The notes under the pieces: generated by a model
The model's input: the letters and a program-made list of their open reading frames with translations, nothing else
The model's database searches: none
Told to the model about the DNA's origin: nothing
Assembly (NCBI RefSeq): GCF_019969845.1
Contig: NZ_JAHXYR010000010.1
Location: 124,001 to 188,000, forward strand
From: Sphingobacterium sp. GVS05A
Lineage (GTDB): Bacteria > Bacteroidota > Bacteroidia > Sphingobacteriales > Sphingobacteriaceae
Direction of reading: 5' to 3'
Length of the DNA stretch: 64,000 bases
Made by a program: the position numbers and the translations under genes
In this document: positions 18,305-25,707 of the stretch, piece after piece
Position numbering within the stretch: position 1 is the first letter of the stretch
Layout: every line of letters starts with the position of its first letter

Positions 18305-18757
18305 ATGAAAAAAATTGCCGACTACCGTAAGTTGTTAAATGTGGATAAATCAGTGGATCTCAAAACCCTAAAATCCACTTACCGGACGATCATGAAAGAA
18401 TGTCATCCGGATAAATTTGTCAATGACGAAGAAGGTCGTTTGGCTGCTGAACAAAAGAGTGTAGAAATGATTGAAGCTTATCATTTTTTGGTAAGCATCT
18501 GCCCCGAGACAATTGAACAACAATTACCGATCTATACAGAGACAATCACGAATTCAGGTATTCAAGATATTGATTGGAAAGCCCAGATATTGACGATCAC
18601 CTTTCACGATGGCAGTCAATATGAATACTTTGGCGTCCAACGAAATGACTATGTAAAATTTGTCAATGCCGATTCTTTGGGACGATTTGCACGTAGACAT
18701 GTTTTCCATTCCTATCCTTATCGGAATGTGTTGAAGACTGCTACAGTTGTTGCATAA
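18305..18757 (+). CDS. J-domain protein with C-terminal KTSC domain
   Basis: 150 residues. The N-terminal J domain (about 5-70) contains the essential HPD motif at residues 34-36 (ECHPDKF), so it should be able to stimulate an Hsp70 (DnaK). The C-terminal part (about 88-148) is a KTSC domain: YDATITFHDGSQYEYFGV-like pattern, then FVNADSLGRFARRHVFHSYPYR. KTSC domains often stand alone or sit beside nucleic-acid-related domains, and their role is unclear. There is no Gly/Phe region, zinc finger or DnaJ C-terminal substrate domain, so it is a specialised co-chaperone rather than DnaJ itself. Confidence 0.85.
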   Translation: MKKIADYRKLLNVDKSVDLKTLKSTYRTIMKECHPDKFVNDEEGRLAAEQKSVEMIEAYHFLVSICPETIEQQLPIYTETITNSGIQDIDWKAQILTITFHDGSQYEYFGVQRNDYVKFVNADSLGRFARRHVFHSYPYRNVLKTATVVA

Positions 18758-18788
18758 TTAAACCCTATATTTCGAACCTTACTAAATA

Positions 18789-18808
18789 AATTGGTCTATA
18801 GACCAATT
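18789..18808. other. Perfect 20-bp palindrome
   Basis: AATTGGTCTA followed by its exact reverse complement, with no spacer. It lies 31 bases after the KTSC gene stop and just before the terminator hairpin. It looks like a dimeric repressor operator (TetR-type half-site style) but sits at a 3' end rather than in front of a gene. Confidence 0.6.
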
Positions 18809-18815
18809 AAAACAT

Positions 18816-18848
18816 AAACGCCCTTTGTCGAAATAACAAAGGGCGTTT
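18816..18848. terminator. Bidirectional terminator between convergent genes
   Basis: Perfect 13-bp stem (18816-18828 with 18836-18848), GC-rich in the middle, with a 7-base loop. AT-rich flanks lie on both sides. It separates the plus-strand KTSC gene from the minus-strand STN-repeat gene. Confidence 0.8.
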
Positions 18849-18913
18849 ATTTAAAATGTTAAATGTTTAAAAGCTACTTATATAACAGCTGTACAACCCA
18901 AATAGTTTTAGTT

Positions 18914-20641
18914 TTATAATTTTAACATTAACCCCGCTGTTCCACCACCATAGAATGTGTTTCTCGTACGGTCTCTTCCCCAAGCTTTCCATTGAGTACC
19001 ACCGCCTGATACAGCATCTTCATCCCGCTCAGCATAATTGAAACTGGGAGCTACAAATATAGACAAGGCATCAGTCAACTTATACGAAGGAATCACACGA
19101 AAAGAAGATTGGTGATTGTCCAGCAATTTAAAATTGTCCGTTAAATGATTACGTGTGGTAATTTCCGTACGGAGTGCAAACTTGGACTTATTCAACAGTA
19201 CAGCACCCAATCCCGCTTCAAAGGCATATTTCGCAGGACTATCGTTACCAAGAGCCGCACCTATAGATAAGACACTATAGAGTACCCGGCCTCCGGAACG
19301 AAACTGCAACGAAAGATAGCTATCCTCGTCTATGGCCAACGACAGATTTTTTTCTCCGTTTTTGATTAGATTTAACAGACCGATCGGGTAATCACTACTA
19401 TCAGCAATATTAACTATTCCTGCGAGCTGAAATCCCTTTACTTTTTTTGCTTTATTGGCAATACCTGCTATTTGGATGCCCACATCTCCGCTGCTGTTGT
19501 TTAATACACCGGCTAATTGGGTTGTTCCGGCAGCTTCCTTTGCGGTATTAGCAACACCAGCGATCTGTACACCCAGTACCGTATCAGCCTTATTCAATAC
19601 CCCGCCAATCTGAACACCTTTAACGGTTCCAAAAACCCGATTGCCTACCCCCGCTAACTGTACTCCACCTACATTACCGCCGACAGTATTAAATACCCCT
19701 GCCACCTGAAATCCCTGCATATTATATTGGTTGATATTGAATACCCCCCCGAGCTCAACGCCCTTCACTCCAGCGGTTGCACCGCCGATAATATTTAATG
19801 AAAACTTATTGACAATCTGTGACCGAATAAAGCCGTGTGAACTTAGTCCCGGTGTCATAGATATTTGATAGGGACTGTACAGAAACATACCACCCAGATT
19901 CATGCTCTGTATCTGTTGGGCAGGAGACAGGAATATCCGGCCAAAAAAAGACTTATAAAGGCCATGATCTTCTTCATAGCCTTCGAAATAACCGTATTGC
20001 CGTTTCTTTTTATCTCCTATTTTTGCTTCAATAGGAAAAATAACCATTACACTGGTATCCCGAAACATCTCTTTACTCACATTCACTGCGATCAGATTAC
20101 TTTTTTTCTTGACATCCAATTCAAAATAACCATTTTTGTCTGTTAATGTAGATAATAAAGCACTTCGGTCAAAAATACTGGCATTGGATATCGGATTATT
20201 GGTTCGGATATTTTTGATATACCCTGTGATCACAACCTTGTCTTTCCTTGGCGTCTGTACCTCAAAATCAACCGACATCCGTTGCGGCGTATATTGAACA
20301 ATGATATGTTTTCCTAATTCTTTAAAGCTATACTCCTTACCCAAAATCCCATCGAGATAATCATATAAATTTCCCTTATAAGCCCTGGGGTAAATGACAC
20401 TATCCATCTGCAAGATATTTCCATTGAAGGAAAACAATACATCTTGCCGTTCCTTTAGTAGCTGAAAGACTTCGCCAACCGTTGCTTTAGAGAAAGCAGG
20501 CATTTGAATTTCAGTAGCGAGCTTTTGCTGCGCTAGCCCCCAATGAAAGGAGCATAGCAGAGAGAATAGGATATAAAATCTGATTCGCTTTATAAAAAAT
20601 AGTATCATGATGCTATCTGTACAATTTTGCTTCGAAAACAT
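18914..20641 (-). CDS. STN + carboxypeptidase-regulatory + surface-repeat protein, probable signalling partner of FecR
   Basis: 575 residues. The start at 20641 lies one base after the FecR stop; Met12 (20608) begins a better signal peptide and is an alternative. An STN domain covers about 40-118 (KATVGEVFQLLKERQDVLFS) and a carboxypeptidase-regulatory domain about 130-205. Then eight copies of GVQxAGVxN lie at about 290-415 (for example GFQVAGVFN, GVQLAGVGN, GVQIAGVAN), as in LA_2272-type surface repeat proteins. The C-terminus (about 440-575) is beta-rich and ends GGGTAGLMLKL, like a small outer-membrane barrel. It has no TonB plug or SusC barrel. By position it takes the place normally held by the STN receptor in sigma/FecR systems. 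Confidence 0.8.
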   Translation of the reverse strand: MFSKQNCTDSIMILFFIKRIRFYILFSLLCSFHWGLAQQKLATEIQMPAFSKATVGEVFQLLKERQDVLFSFNGNILQMDSVIYPRAYKGNLYDYLDGILGKEYSFKELGKHIIVQYTPQRMSVDFEVQTPRKDKVVITGYIKNIRTNNPISNASIFDRSALLSTLTDKNGYFELDVKKKSNLIAVNVSKEMFRDTSVMVIFPIEAKIGDKKKRQYGYFEGYEEDHGLYKSFFGRIFLSPAQQIQSMNLGGMFLYSPYQISMTPGLSSHGFIRSQIVNKFSLNIIGGATAGVKGVELGGVFNINQYNMQGFQVAGVFNTVGGNVGGVQLAGVGNRVFGTVKGVQIGGVLNKADTVLGVQIAGVANTAKEAAGTTQLAGVLNNSSGDVGIQIAGIANKAKKVKGFQLAGIVNIADSSDYPIGLLNLIKNGEKNLSLAIDEDSYLSLQFRSGGRVLYSVLSIGAALGNDSPAKYAFEAGLGAVLLNKSKFALRTEITTRNHLTDNFKLLDNHQSSFRVIPSYKLTDALSIFVAPSFNYAERDEDAVSGGGTQWKAWGRDRTRNTFYGGGTAGLMLKL

Positions 20642-20642
20642 G

Positions 20643-21770
20643 TTATCGCTTTTGATTATTTGTTAAGTGAATTTCTTTGCCCTGAACCTCGACCTTTAAG
20701 TCCAGGCTCTTTGCCATCACCTTGAGTATTTCGGTCAGGCTATTTCTTTCAAATTCGGCTGTATACGGTATTTGTTGAAGGCTGGGATCATCTATAATAA
20801 CTTTATAGTCATACGCACGGGTAAGCAGCTCAGCGACATCCTTCAAGGGTGTATTCACAAAATTAAACTTACTGTCTACATAGTATTTATAGAATTTATC
20901 CTGGACAGGCTTTTTTTGCACTGTTGCAGTATCTGCATCTCTGATCGTCAGCATCTGATCTGGTCGCAGGAAAATCTCTTTATCTGCATAGGCCACTTTA
21001 ACCAACCCCGTGGCAACGATGACCTCCGTTGCATTGGAAATGCGACGCACATTAAAACTTGTCCCTAGTACTGTTATATTCGTATTACCTGTCGTGATCA
21101 CAAAAGGATGCTTTTTATCTTTTTGTACCTGAAAAAACACCTCTCCTTTTTTCAATTCCACATTTCTGTTTTTATTGCTCCAGGTGCTTGAGTAAGCTAA
21201 CTCCGTATTTTTGTTGAGTGTCACCATAGACCCGTCGGGTAATGAATTTTGAAGTACTGCCTCCTGGCTAGCAAGATGCATTTCTTTTCGCTGTGAACGG
21301 TCAAATACATAGAATCCCACCATGCAGACCAACAAGATGCTCGCCGCAGCCCACCAATTCCATTGGATCAGGTTTGTTTTCCTTTTGGGGATTTCATCAA
21401 GTTCAGATGCTCTCCTGTCCCTAACAACTTTAAAATCCATCCAAGCCTTATCTACATCCACTTCTGGAACCTCCAGGGGTTTAGGCAAGCTATCCCATAA
21501 CTTTTTCATTTGCAAATATGCCTCCCTATTATTAGCGTCTTTTTCTAACCATTCCTCTACGATCATACGCTCAGCTTCATTCGTTTCCCCGACCATATGT
21601 CTTTCTAGCAATTCCTTATTCATAGCATATAGATAAGATAGAAATACATTTTTCACTTTTAGGTATTCCGCTTTATTGTCAGGGTCTTCCTCCAACCAGC
21701 GCTGTACCAAATTATTCTCTGCTTCGTTAGTTTCCCCAACGATATATCTTTCAAGTAGTTCCTTATTCAT
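20643..21770 (-). CDS. FecR-family anti-sigma factor with duplicated N-terminus
   Basis: 375 residues. Residues 1-45 and 50-94 are repeats of the same segment (MNKELLER..VGETNEAE..., about 26 of 45 identical by eye), so the cytoplasmic anti-sigma part is doubled. The membrane helix is at about 147-166 (WWAAASILLVCMVGFYVF). The FecR domain (about 185-285) contains SLPDGSMVTLNKNTELAYSS and VLGTSFNVRRI, and DUF4974 lies at about 305-370. The start at 21770 overlaps the sigma stop in ATGA. A second start (Met50, 21623) keeps the same upstream context and would give a normal-length FecR of 326 residues. It is followed after one base by the STN-repeat protein gene. Confidence 0.9.
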   Translation of the reverse strand: MNKELLERYIVGETNEAENNLVQRWLEEDPDNKAEYLKVKNVFLSYLYAMNKELLERHMVGETNEAERMIVEEWLEKDANNREAYLQMKKLWDSLPKPLEVPEVDVDKAWMDFKVVRDRRASELDEIPKRKTNLIQWNWWAAASILLVCMVGFYVFDRSQRKEMHLASQEAVLQNSLPDGSMVTLNKNTELAYSSTWSNKNRNVELKKGEVFFQVQKDKKHPFVITTGNTNITVLGTSFNVRRISNATEVIVATGLVKVAYADKEIFLRPDQMLTIRDADTATVQKKPVQDKFYKYYVDSKFNFVNTPLKDVAELLTRAYDYKVIIDDPSLQQIPYTAEFERNSLTEILKVMAKSLDLKVEVQGKEIHLTNNQKR

Positions 21771-21791
21771 AGCATATAGATAAGATAGAAA
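21612..21791 (-). repeat. 147-bp tandem duplication with 33-bp identical core
   Basis: The stretches 21612-21644 and 21759-21791 are identical over 33 bases and lie exactly 147 bases (49 codons) apart. Each contains the last bases of the sigma frame, the ATG and the first codons of FecR. Between the identical cores the two copies have diverged at many synonymous positions. Confidence 0.9.
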
Positions 21792-22300
21792 ATAATCAAT
21801 GTTAAATAATCCATAAGCTCAACCCGCAGATGACGCAAGGCCTTGCTCATATGCCCTTCGACTGTTTTTATCGAAAGATCCAATGTTGTTGCAATATCCT
21901 TGTATTTCATCTCCTGAAAGCGGCTCAGCTCAAACACCGTCCTGCTTTTTTCGGGCAGTTCAGCCAAGGCCACCCTTAGTTTTTTATCGAGGTCCTTACT
22001 GCTTTCATCCACTGCAGGCTCCCATTCCTGTCGATGCTGTTCATATGACTGATATTTAAGCTTACGCTGTTCCCTTTTGAGGACATTCATACTCTCATTA
22101 TAGATAGCACGATAGAGGTAAGCTTTCAGCGAAGTATGAATCTGCGCTTCCCAATCTTTCTCCCATAACCTCAGAAATACTTGCTGTACGACTTCCTCAG
22201 CACCATCACTATCCCCCAAGTATCTAAAAGCATAACGATGTAATTCCTTGTAATGCGCTCGAAAAAGCTGCTCGAAATTCTTTTCTTTATTTTCCGACAT
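21767..22300 (-). CDS. ECF RNA polymerase sigma factor, FecI-like
   Basis: 177 residues with region 2 (NFEQLFRAHYKELHRYAFRYLGD, EEVVQQVFLRLWEK) and region 4 (LPEKSRTVFELSRFQEMKYKDIATTLDLS, TVEGHMSKALRHLRVEL). The protein ends in a hydrophobic tail (DYLTLIIFYLIYML), a feature seen in other Bacteroidota FecI-like sigma factors. Part of this tail is coded by the sequence that is duplicated inside fecR. It is coupled to fecR by an ATGA overlap and heads a three-gene signalling cassette. Confidence 0.92.
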   Translation of the reverse strand: MSENKEKNFEQLFRAHYKELHRYAFRYLGDSDGAEEVVQQVFLRLWEKDWEAQIHTSLKAYLYRAIYNESMNVLKREQRKLKYQSYEQHRQEWEPAVDESSKDLDKKLRVALAELPEKSRTVFELSRFQEMKYKDIATTLDLSIKTVEGHMSKALRHLRVELMDYLTLIIFYLIYML

Positions 22301-22743
22301 TGGCCAAATCTACCATTTGATTAAACAATCTACTTTATACTAAGACAACACAAGTAGTTATTACCCTTATTTATTTTTTATTTTTTTTTCTCACTGATAA
22401 TAGCCCTCCATCAACTTACTAATAACCAGCCATTACACGCTATCTCTATACCTGAGGTCATCTACCAATATGTACGATCATACCCCTATCCTCCATATAT
22501 ACCCGAAAACATAATTCTTCAGTATAAACTGCCATTATCCTCTCTGTATACAGGAGTTGATCCTTCAATATGTACAGCCAGTCGAATTAAATTATGACAA
22601 TGTGCTATCAGCTATGTAAGATTGGAACTAAAGTTAATTATCTAAAAATAGAAAAATGTTTTTTTTCTAAGGGTATACTGATTTTCCGTTGTCATAGAAT
22701 AAAAGAACACGAAAAACTAGATAACAAAAAAATAGTATCACAG
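22301..22743. other. 443-base intergenic region between divergent sigma and barrel-protein genes
   Basis: No gene is supported here. It is AT-rich with a T/A-tract at 22370-22390. The 10-mer CAATATGTAC occurs at 22466 and again at 22566, exactly 100 bases apart. A 10-bp palindrome CTGTATACAG lies at 22544-22553, between the two copies. These could be protein-binding sites controlling one or both divergent genes; nothing in the sequence proves this. Confidence 0.4.
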
Positions 22744-23307
22744 ATGAAAACAACAATCAAAGCAGCCCTAGCGGCATTGACATTATTCGGAATAACAGGT
22801 ACAGTACAAGCACAGGAGGTTACCTATGGTATACATATAGGAAGCAACTATCACATGACATCATTTGGCAACAAATCCGTTAAAGACAATAACGGCAAAG
22901 TAGGGGTTTCTGTCGCTGCTTTTGCACGGATTGGAGATCGTATCTTCTTCCAACCAGGCATTGGAGCTAGTCTATTGCGAAAAGAATATACTTTTGAAAA
23001 CACACAAAAGACGCCTAAATTCTATCAGATCAATCTTCCCCTCCAGGTCGGTTATACATTTTTGCAGAATGGTGATTTCAGTTTTCGTGGTCTACTGGGC
23101 CCACAATTAAATTACGACCTTAAGACTGTCAAATCCAGTGCAGCTACAGATTATAAGAAATTTTCTCTTGATGGCAGAGCAGGAATCGGCATTGACGTCA
23201 GTTGCTTTACAGTAGACGCTTACTACAGCCATGGATTCACAAGCGTAGACAAAACTTTGGATGCCAAGAATAAAACAGTAGGCATTATGGTTGGATATAA
23301 ATTCTAA
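22744..23307 (+). CDS. PorT-like outer-membrane beta-barrel protein
   Basis: 187 residues from the ATG at 22744, chosen because it opens a signal peptide (MKTTIKAALAALTLFG, ending VQAQ). The open frame continues 50 codons upstream without a plausible N-terminus. The mature part is a series of alternating strands (VTYGIHIGSNYHMTSFG, FFQPGIGASLLRKEY, YQINLPLQVGYTFL, FRGLLGPQLNYDL, IGIDVSCFTVDAYYSHGF), ending with NKTVGIMVGYKF and a C-terminal Phe. This is the pattern of an eight-strand PorT/OMP_b-brl_2-type barrel. Its role is unknown. Confidence 0.85.
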   Translation: MKTTIKAALAALTLFGITGTVQAQEVTYGIHIGSNYHMTSFGNKSVKDNNGKVGVSVAAFARIGDRIFFQPGIGASLLRKEYTFENTQKTPKFYQINLPLQVGYTFLQNGDFSFRGLLGPQLNYDLKTVKSSAATDYKKFSLDGRAGIGIDVSCFTVDAYYSHGFTSVDKTLDAKNKTVGIMVGYKF

Positions 23308-23414
23308 CAGCAATTTTTCAAAAAACAGCTTCAAAAGAAGTTGTTACCATCACAAAAGTGTCTCCAAGAATGGAATTTTCGAAAAGAGCGCACTGGAGGA
23401 TACGCATAAAATCA

Positions 23415-23458
23415 AAAAAATAGGATGTCCGACCATTTGTTTGGACATCCTATTTTTT
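23415..23458 (+). terminator. Terminator after the barrel-protein gene
   Basis: Perfect 16-bp stem (23415-23430 with 23443-23458) with a 12-base loop. It includes A-rich and T-rich ends, so it may act in both directions. Confidence 0.88.
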
Positions 23459-23560
23459 ATTTAGATTTTATTTTTTGCCAATAATTATTATTTTAGCACC
23501 ACCAAAAATTATTACTGAAAAAACAAGTTTAGGATCATCAGATCTATATATCGGAATAAT

Positions 23561-23635
23561 TCGGGATGTAGCGTAGCCCGGTATCGCGCCAGCATGGGGT
23601 GCTGGAGGTCGTCGGTTCAAATCCGGCCATCCCGA
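23561..23635 (+). tRNA. tRNA-Pro (anticodon GGG)
   Basis: A cloverleaf can be drawn. The acceptor stem is CGGGATG (23561-23567) with CATCCCG (23628-23634). The anticodon stem is CCAGC with GCTGG around the loop ATGGGGT, giving anticodon GGG for Pro codons CCC and CCU. The T-arm is GTCGG/TTCAAAT/CCGGC. The discriminator base is A at 23635. The 3' CCA is not encoded (CAA follows), so it must be added after transcription. Confidence 0.92.
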
Positions 23636-23640
23636 CAAAA

Positions 23641-23685
23641 AAATAAAGCCCACTCTATTTTAGTAATTAAGCGGGCTTTATTTTT
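23641..23685. terminator. Terminator after tRNA-Pro, probably bidirectional
   Basis: Perfect 11-bp stem (23641-23651 with 23673-23683) with a 21-base loop. T-runs are available on both strands. It would end the tRNA transcript and also the long minus-strand operon that finishes at 23737. A second 9-bp inverted repeat lies at 23697-23722. Confidence 0.75.
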
Positions 23686-23736
23686 ATAACACATAGTTCC
23701 ATTGTCCGTTAAAACAATGGAAGATCCACTGATAAA

Positions 23737-25605
23737 TTAAATTTCCGTCACGATCAGCTCCTGTTCCAGCATAAAAGTAACAATCCATTTCTTTCCAATT
23801 TTAAAAGCTTTTAAATTATTGGGTGTATTGTCACTGGATTCTGTTTCCAAGGGAACATAAGAATAAACAAGCTCGGCTTCTCCCTCTTGTTTAAATGTAG
23901 CCCCATTAATTAAAATAGTCTTTATTCCGTGTGTAAACGCATCCCCATATTCATAGAAAAAACGAAAATTATCCCCATCTGGAACCAGTATAAAACGATC
24001 AAAAACCTGATCCGCTAGTTTGACTGATGGCATAGGCTCTCTGTGATCGACCGGATAGAACTGCAGCTCATTATCGACTTTATCAAAATAAAAGGCATGC
24101 TTATCAACGGACAAAAAGCTTGGATGCCACGGTAAATTCGTTGGCAACTTTGCTGTTTCAACGGGCATTAATTTGTTATTGAGTGAGATGTGGTATACGA
24201 CCCCATTTAATTTAAACAGCAGGGGAAAGTTTTCGGTAGTTCGGTTCATTGTCGCAAAGGGCAAATACTCGATTTTTCCTTTGGTAATATGTGCTTCTGT
24301 CAAAAATCTATCTAATGATTTTTGTGCAATTATTGCGCCTGTCCTACTGTTAATACATAACATTTCATAATTCACTGTCCGGTCCTTATGATAGAGGATA
24401 TAACTATACTCCTGTGTCATATAACAGCGATCGATAATCATATCCCGTACCTCGGACAGTAATTTTCTGGAAGCCCTTTCCTTATAGAATATGTTTTTTA
24501 CATTGGCTGGTTCCGCAATGTAATGTCCCCATTGGAATAGTTTATTAATGGTAAATAGAGCTCCATTTTCAACTCTAAAATCGAAGAATTCCTGGGCATT
24601 TGGTTGTTGTGGAGAAGCAATTGTACTGACTTGAATACTACTGTCAGAAGGATTGATTAACAACAGTTGCTGATCCTTAAAATTAAGATAATCCGGTTGA
24701 GGGTGTAACCTAATGATTTTGCCGTTTGTTTCATCTAGGGCAAATAGCCCATTCGTATTTTCCTTAAATGTCTTCGTCCATACCTTTGTCCCTTCTTTTA
24801 AGAATCGATCTTTTGGATAAAGGCGGCTCAAATTATCTAGCCAAGTCTTCCATTGTTCCCTTTGAGCATCCTCTTGCGGCGGACCTAAGGATACCATCTT
24901 ATTTCTAACATCGTTTAATCGTTCCCTTGCAAGATCAGCTACCGCAGTAGGCTTGTAATCATGTATTGCCAGCCCTCCATCAGGTGTTTCCGCGCAACCC
25001 ACATAGTGAACGATAACCTGTTGCTTGTTATCTAAGTGATCTATCCATTGCGGCAGGTCCCGTAGGTCGCGATAATCCGTAAAAATTGCCCACTCTATTG
25101 TATCCTTCAACGTAGGCTTATTAAAAATAGATGCTGAATAACGATCATTTTCAGACGCGATTTTATCCTTATTATGGGTATTGAAAAATGAGACATTCTT
25201 GGTATAATAGCAGTTTTCCACCCCTGGCACAGCAATTATTTCAAACGTAAAGTCCTGATCATAATTATACAATAAACTTCCTCTATCGGGAAAAAGGGGG
25301 ATCAATAAAATATAATCTTTGCCAAGACGCTTGGCATCCTTCGGACTCAATTGCAGAAAAAAGCCATTTTCGGGAAGATAAATATCCCCTTTATTGAGCA
25401 CAAAAAGCAACTTTTCCATTGCAGAGCTTAACTGGACAACCCGATAGTTTGACTTGAATTGCCCGGTAACAGATCGCACTTTTTCCATCGTATCCACTCC
25501 TGGCTGAAATTTTCCGTTATTTGCTATAGCATTGCTATTACCATGACATTGGCAAAACGCGATGACCAATACGATCAAGTAAAGTTGCCTAAGGACCATT
25601 CTCAC
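23737..25605 (-). CDS. Unrecognised exported (lipo)protein, last gene of the sulfotransferase-type operon
   Basis: 622 residues. The N-terminal hydrophobic stretch ends in a Cys-containing AFCQCHGN, a loose lipobox, so it is exported and may be lipid-anchored. I do not recognise a family. The first 200 residues are beta-rich and contain FTDYRDLRDLPQWIDHL and VGCAETPDGG. The second half (about 270-615) has irregular repeats that each carry a strand pair and an aromatic turn (FALDETNGKIIRLH, LCINSRTGAIIAQ, FKLNGVVYHISLNN), like a beta-propeller. It follows the DUF5107-TPR gene by 102 bases and ends the operon before a terminator. A propeller-type binding or lyase role is possible but unsupported. 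Confidence 0.6.
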   Translation of the reverse strand: MRMVLRQLYLIVLVIAFCQCHGNSNAIANNGKFQPGVDTMEKVRSVTGQFKSNYRVVQLSSAMEKLLFVLNKGDIYLPENGFFLQLSPKDAKRLGKDYILLIPLFPDRGSLLYNYDQDFTFEIIAVPGVENCYYTKNVSFFNTHNKDKIASENDRYSASIFNKPTLKDTIEWAIFTDYRDLRDLPQWIDHLDNKQQVIVHYVGCAETPDGGLAIHDYKPTAVADLARERLNDVRNKMVSLGPPQEDAQREQWKTWLDNLSRLYPKDRFLKEGTKVWTKTFKENTNGLFALDETNGKIIRLHPQPDYLNFKDQQLLLINPSDSSIQVSTIASPQQPNAQEFFDFRVENGALFTINKLFQWGHYIAEPANVKNIFYKERASRKLLSEVRDMIIDRCYMTQEYSYILYHKDRTVNYEMLCINSRTGAIIAQKSLDRFLTEAHITKGKIEYLPFATMNRTTENFPLLFKLNGVVYHISLNNKLMPVETAKLPTNLPWHPSFLSVDKHAFYFDKVDNELQFYPVDHREPMPSVKLADQVFDRFILVPDGDNFRFFYEYGDAFTHGIKTILINGATFKQEGEAELVYSYVPLETESSDNTPNNLKAFKIGKKWIVTFMLEQELIVTEI

Positions 25606-25707
25606 TGTTTATTTAATCTTTTGCTTAATTAAATCTACATCTTTTTTATCGATTACAAAAAAACATTAAAAGCTTCCTCTTTTTACAGCTATCAACAGCG
25701 AAGGAAA

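Noticed and set aside
19420..19770. A regularly repeated DNA stretch that could be taken for a CRISPR or satellite array
   Set aside because: The repetition is the coding sequence of the GVQxAGVxN protein repeats. Repeats are degenerate at DNA level and in one reading frame.
22594..22743. N-terminal extension of the barrel-protein gene by 50 codons
   Set aside because: The downstream ATG at 22744 starts a proper signal peptide. The extension would bury it and is not protein-like.
23468..23653. A 61-codon minus-strand frame with GWPDLNRRPPAPHAGAIPGYATS
   Set aside because: It is the antisense reading of the tRNA-Pro gene, a well-known false protein, and it has no promoter or conserved context.
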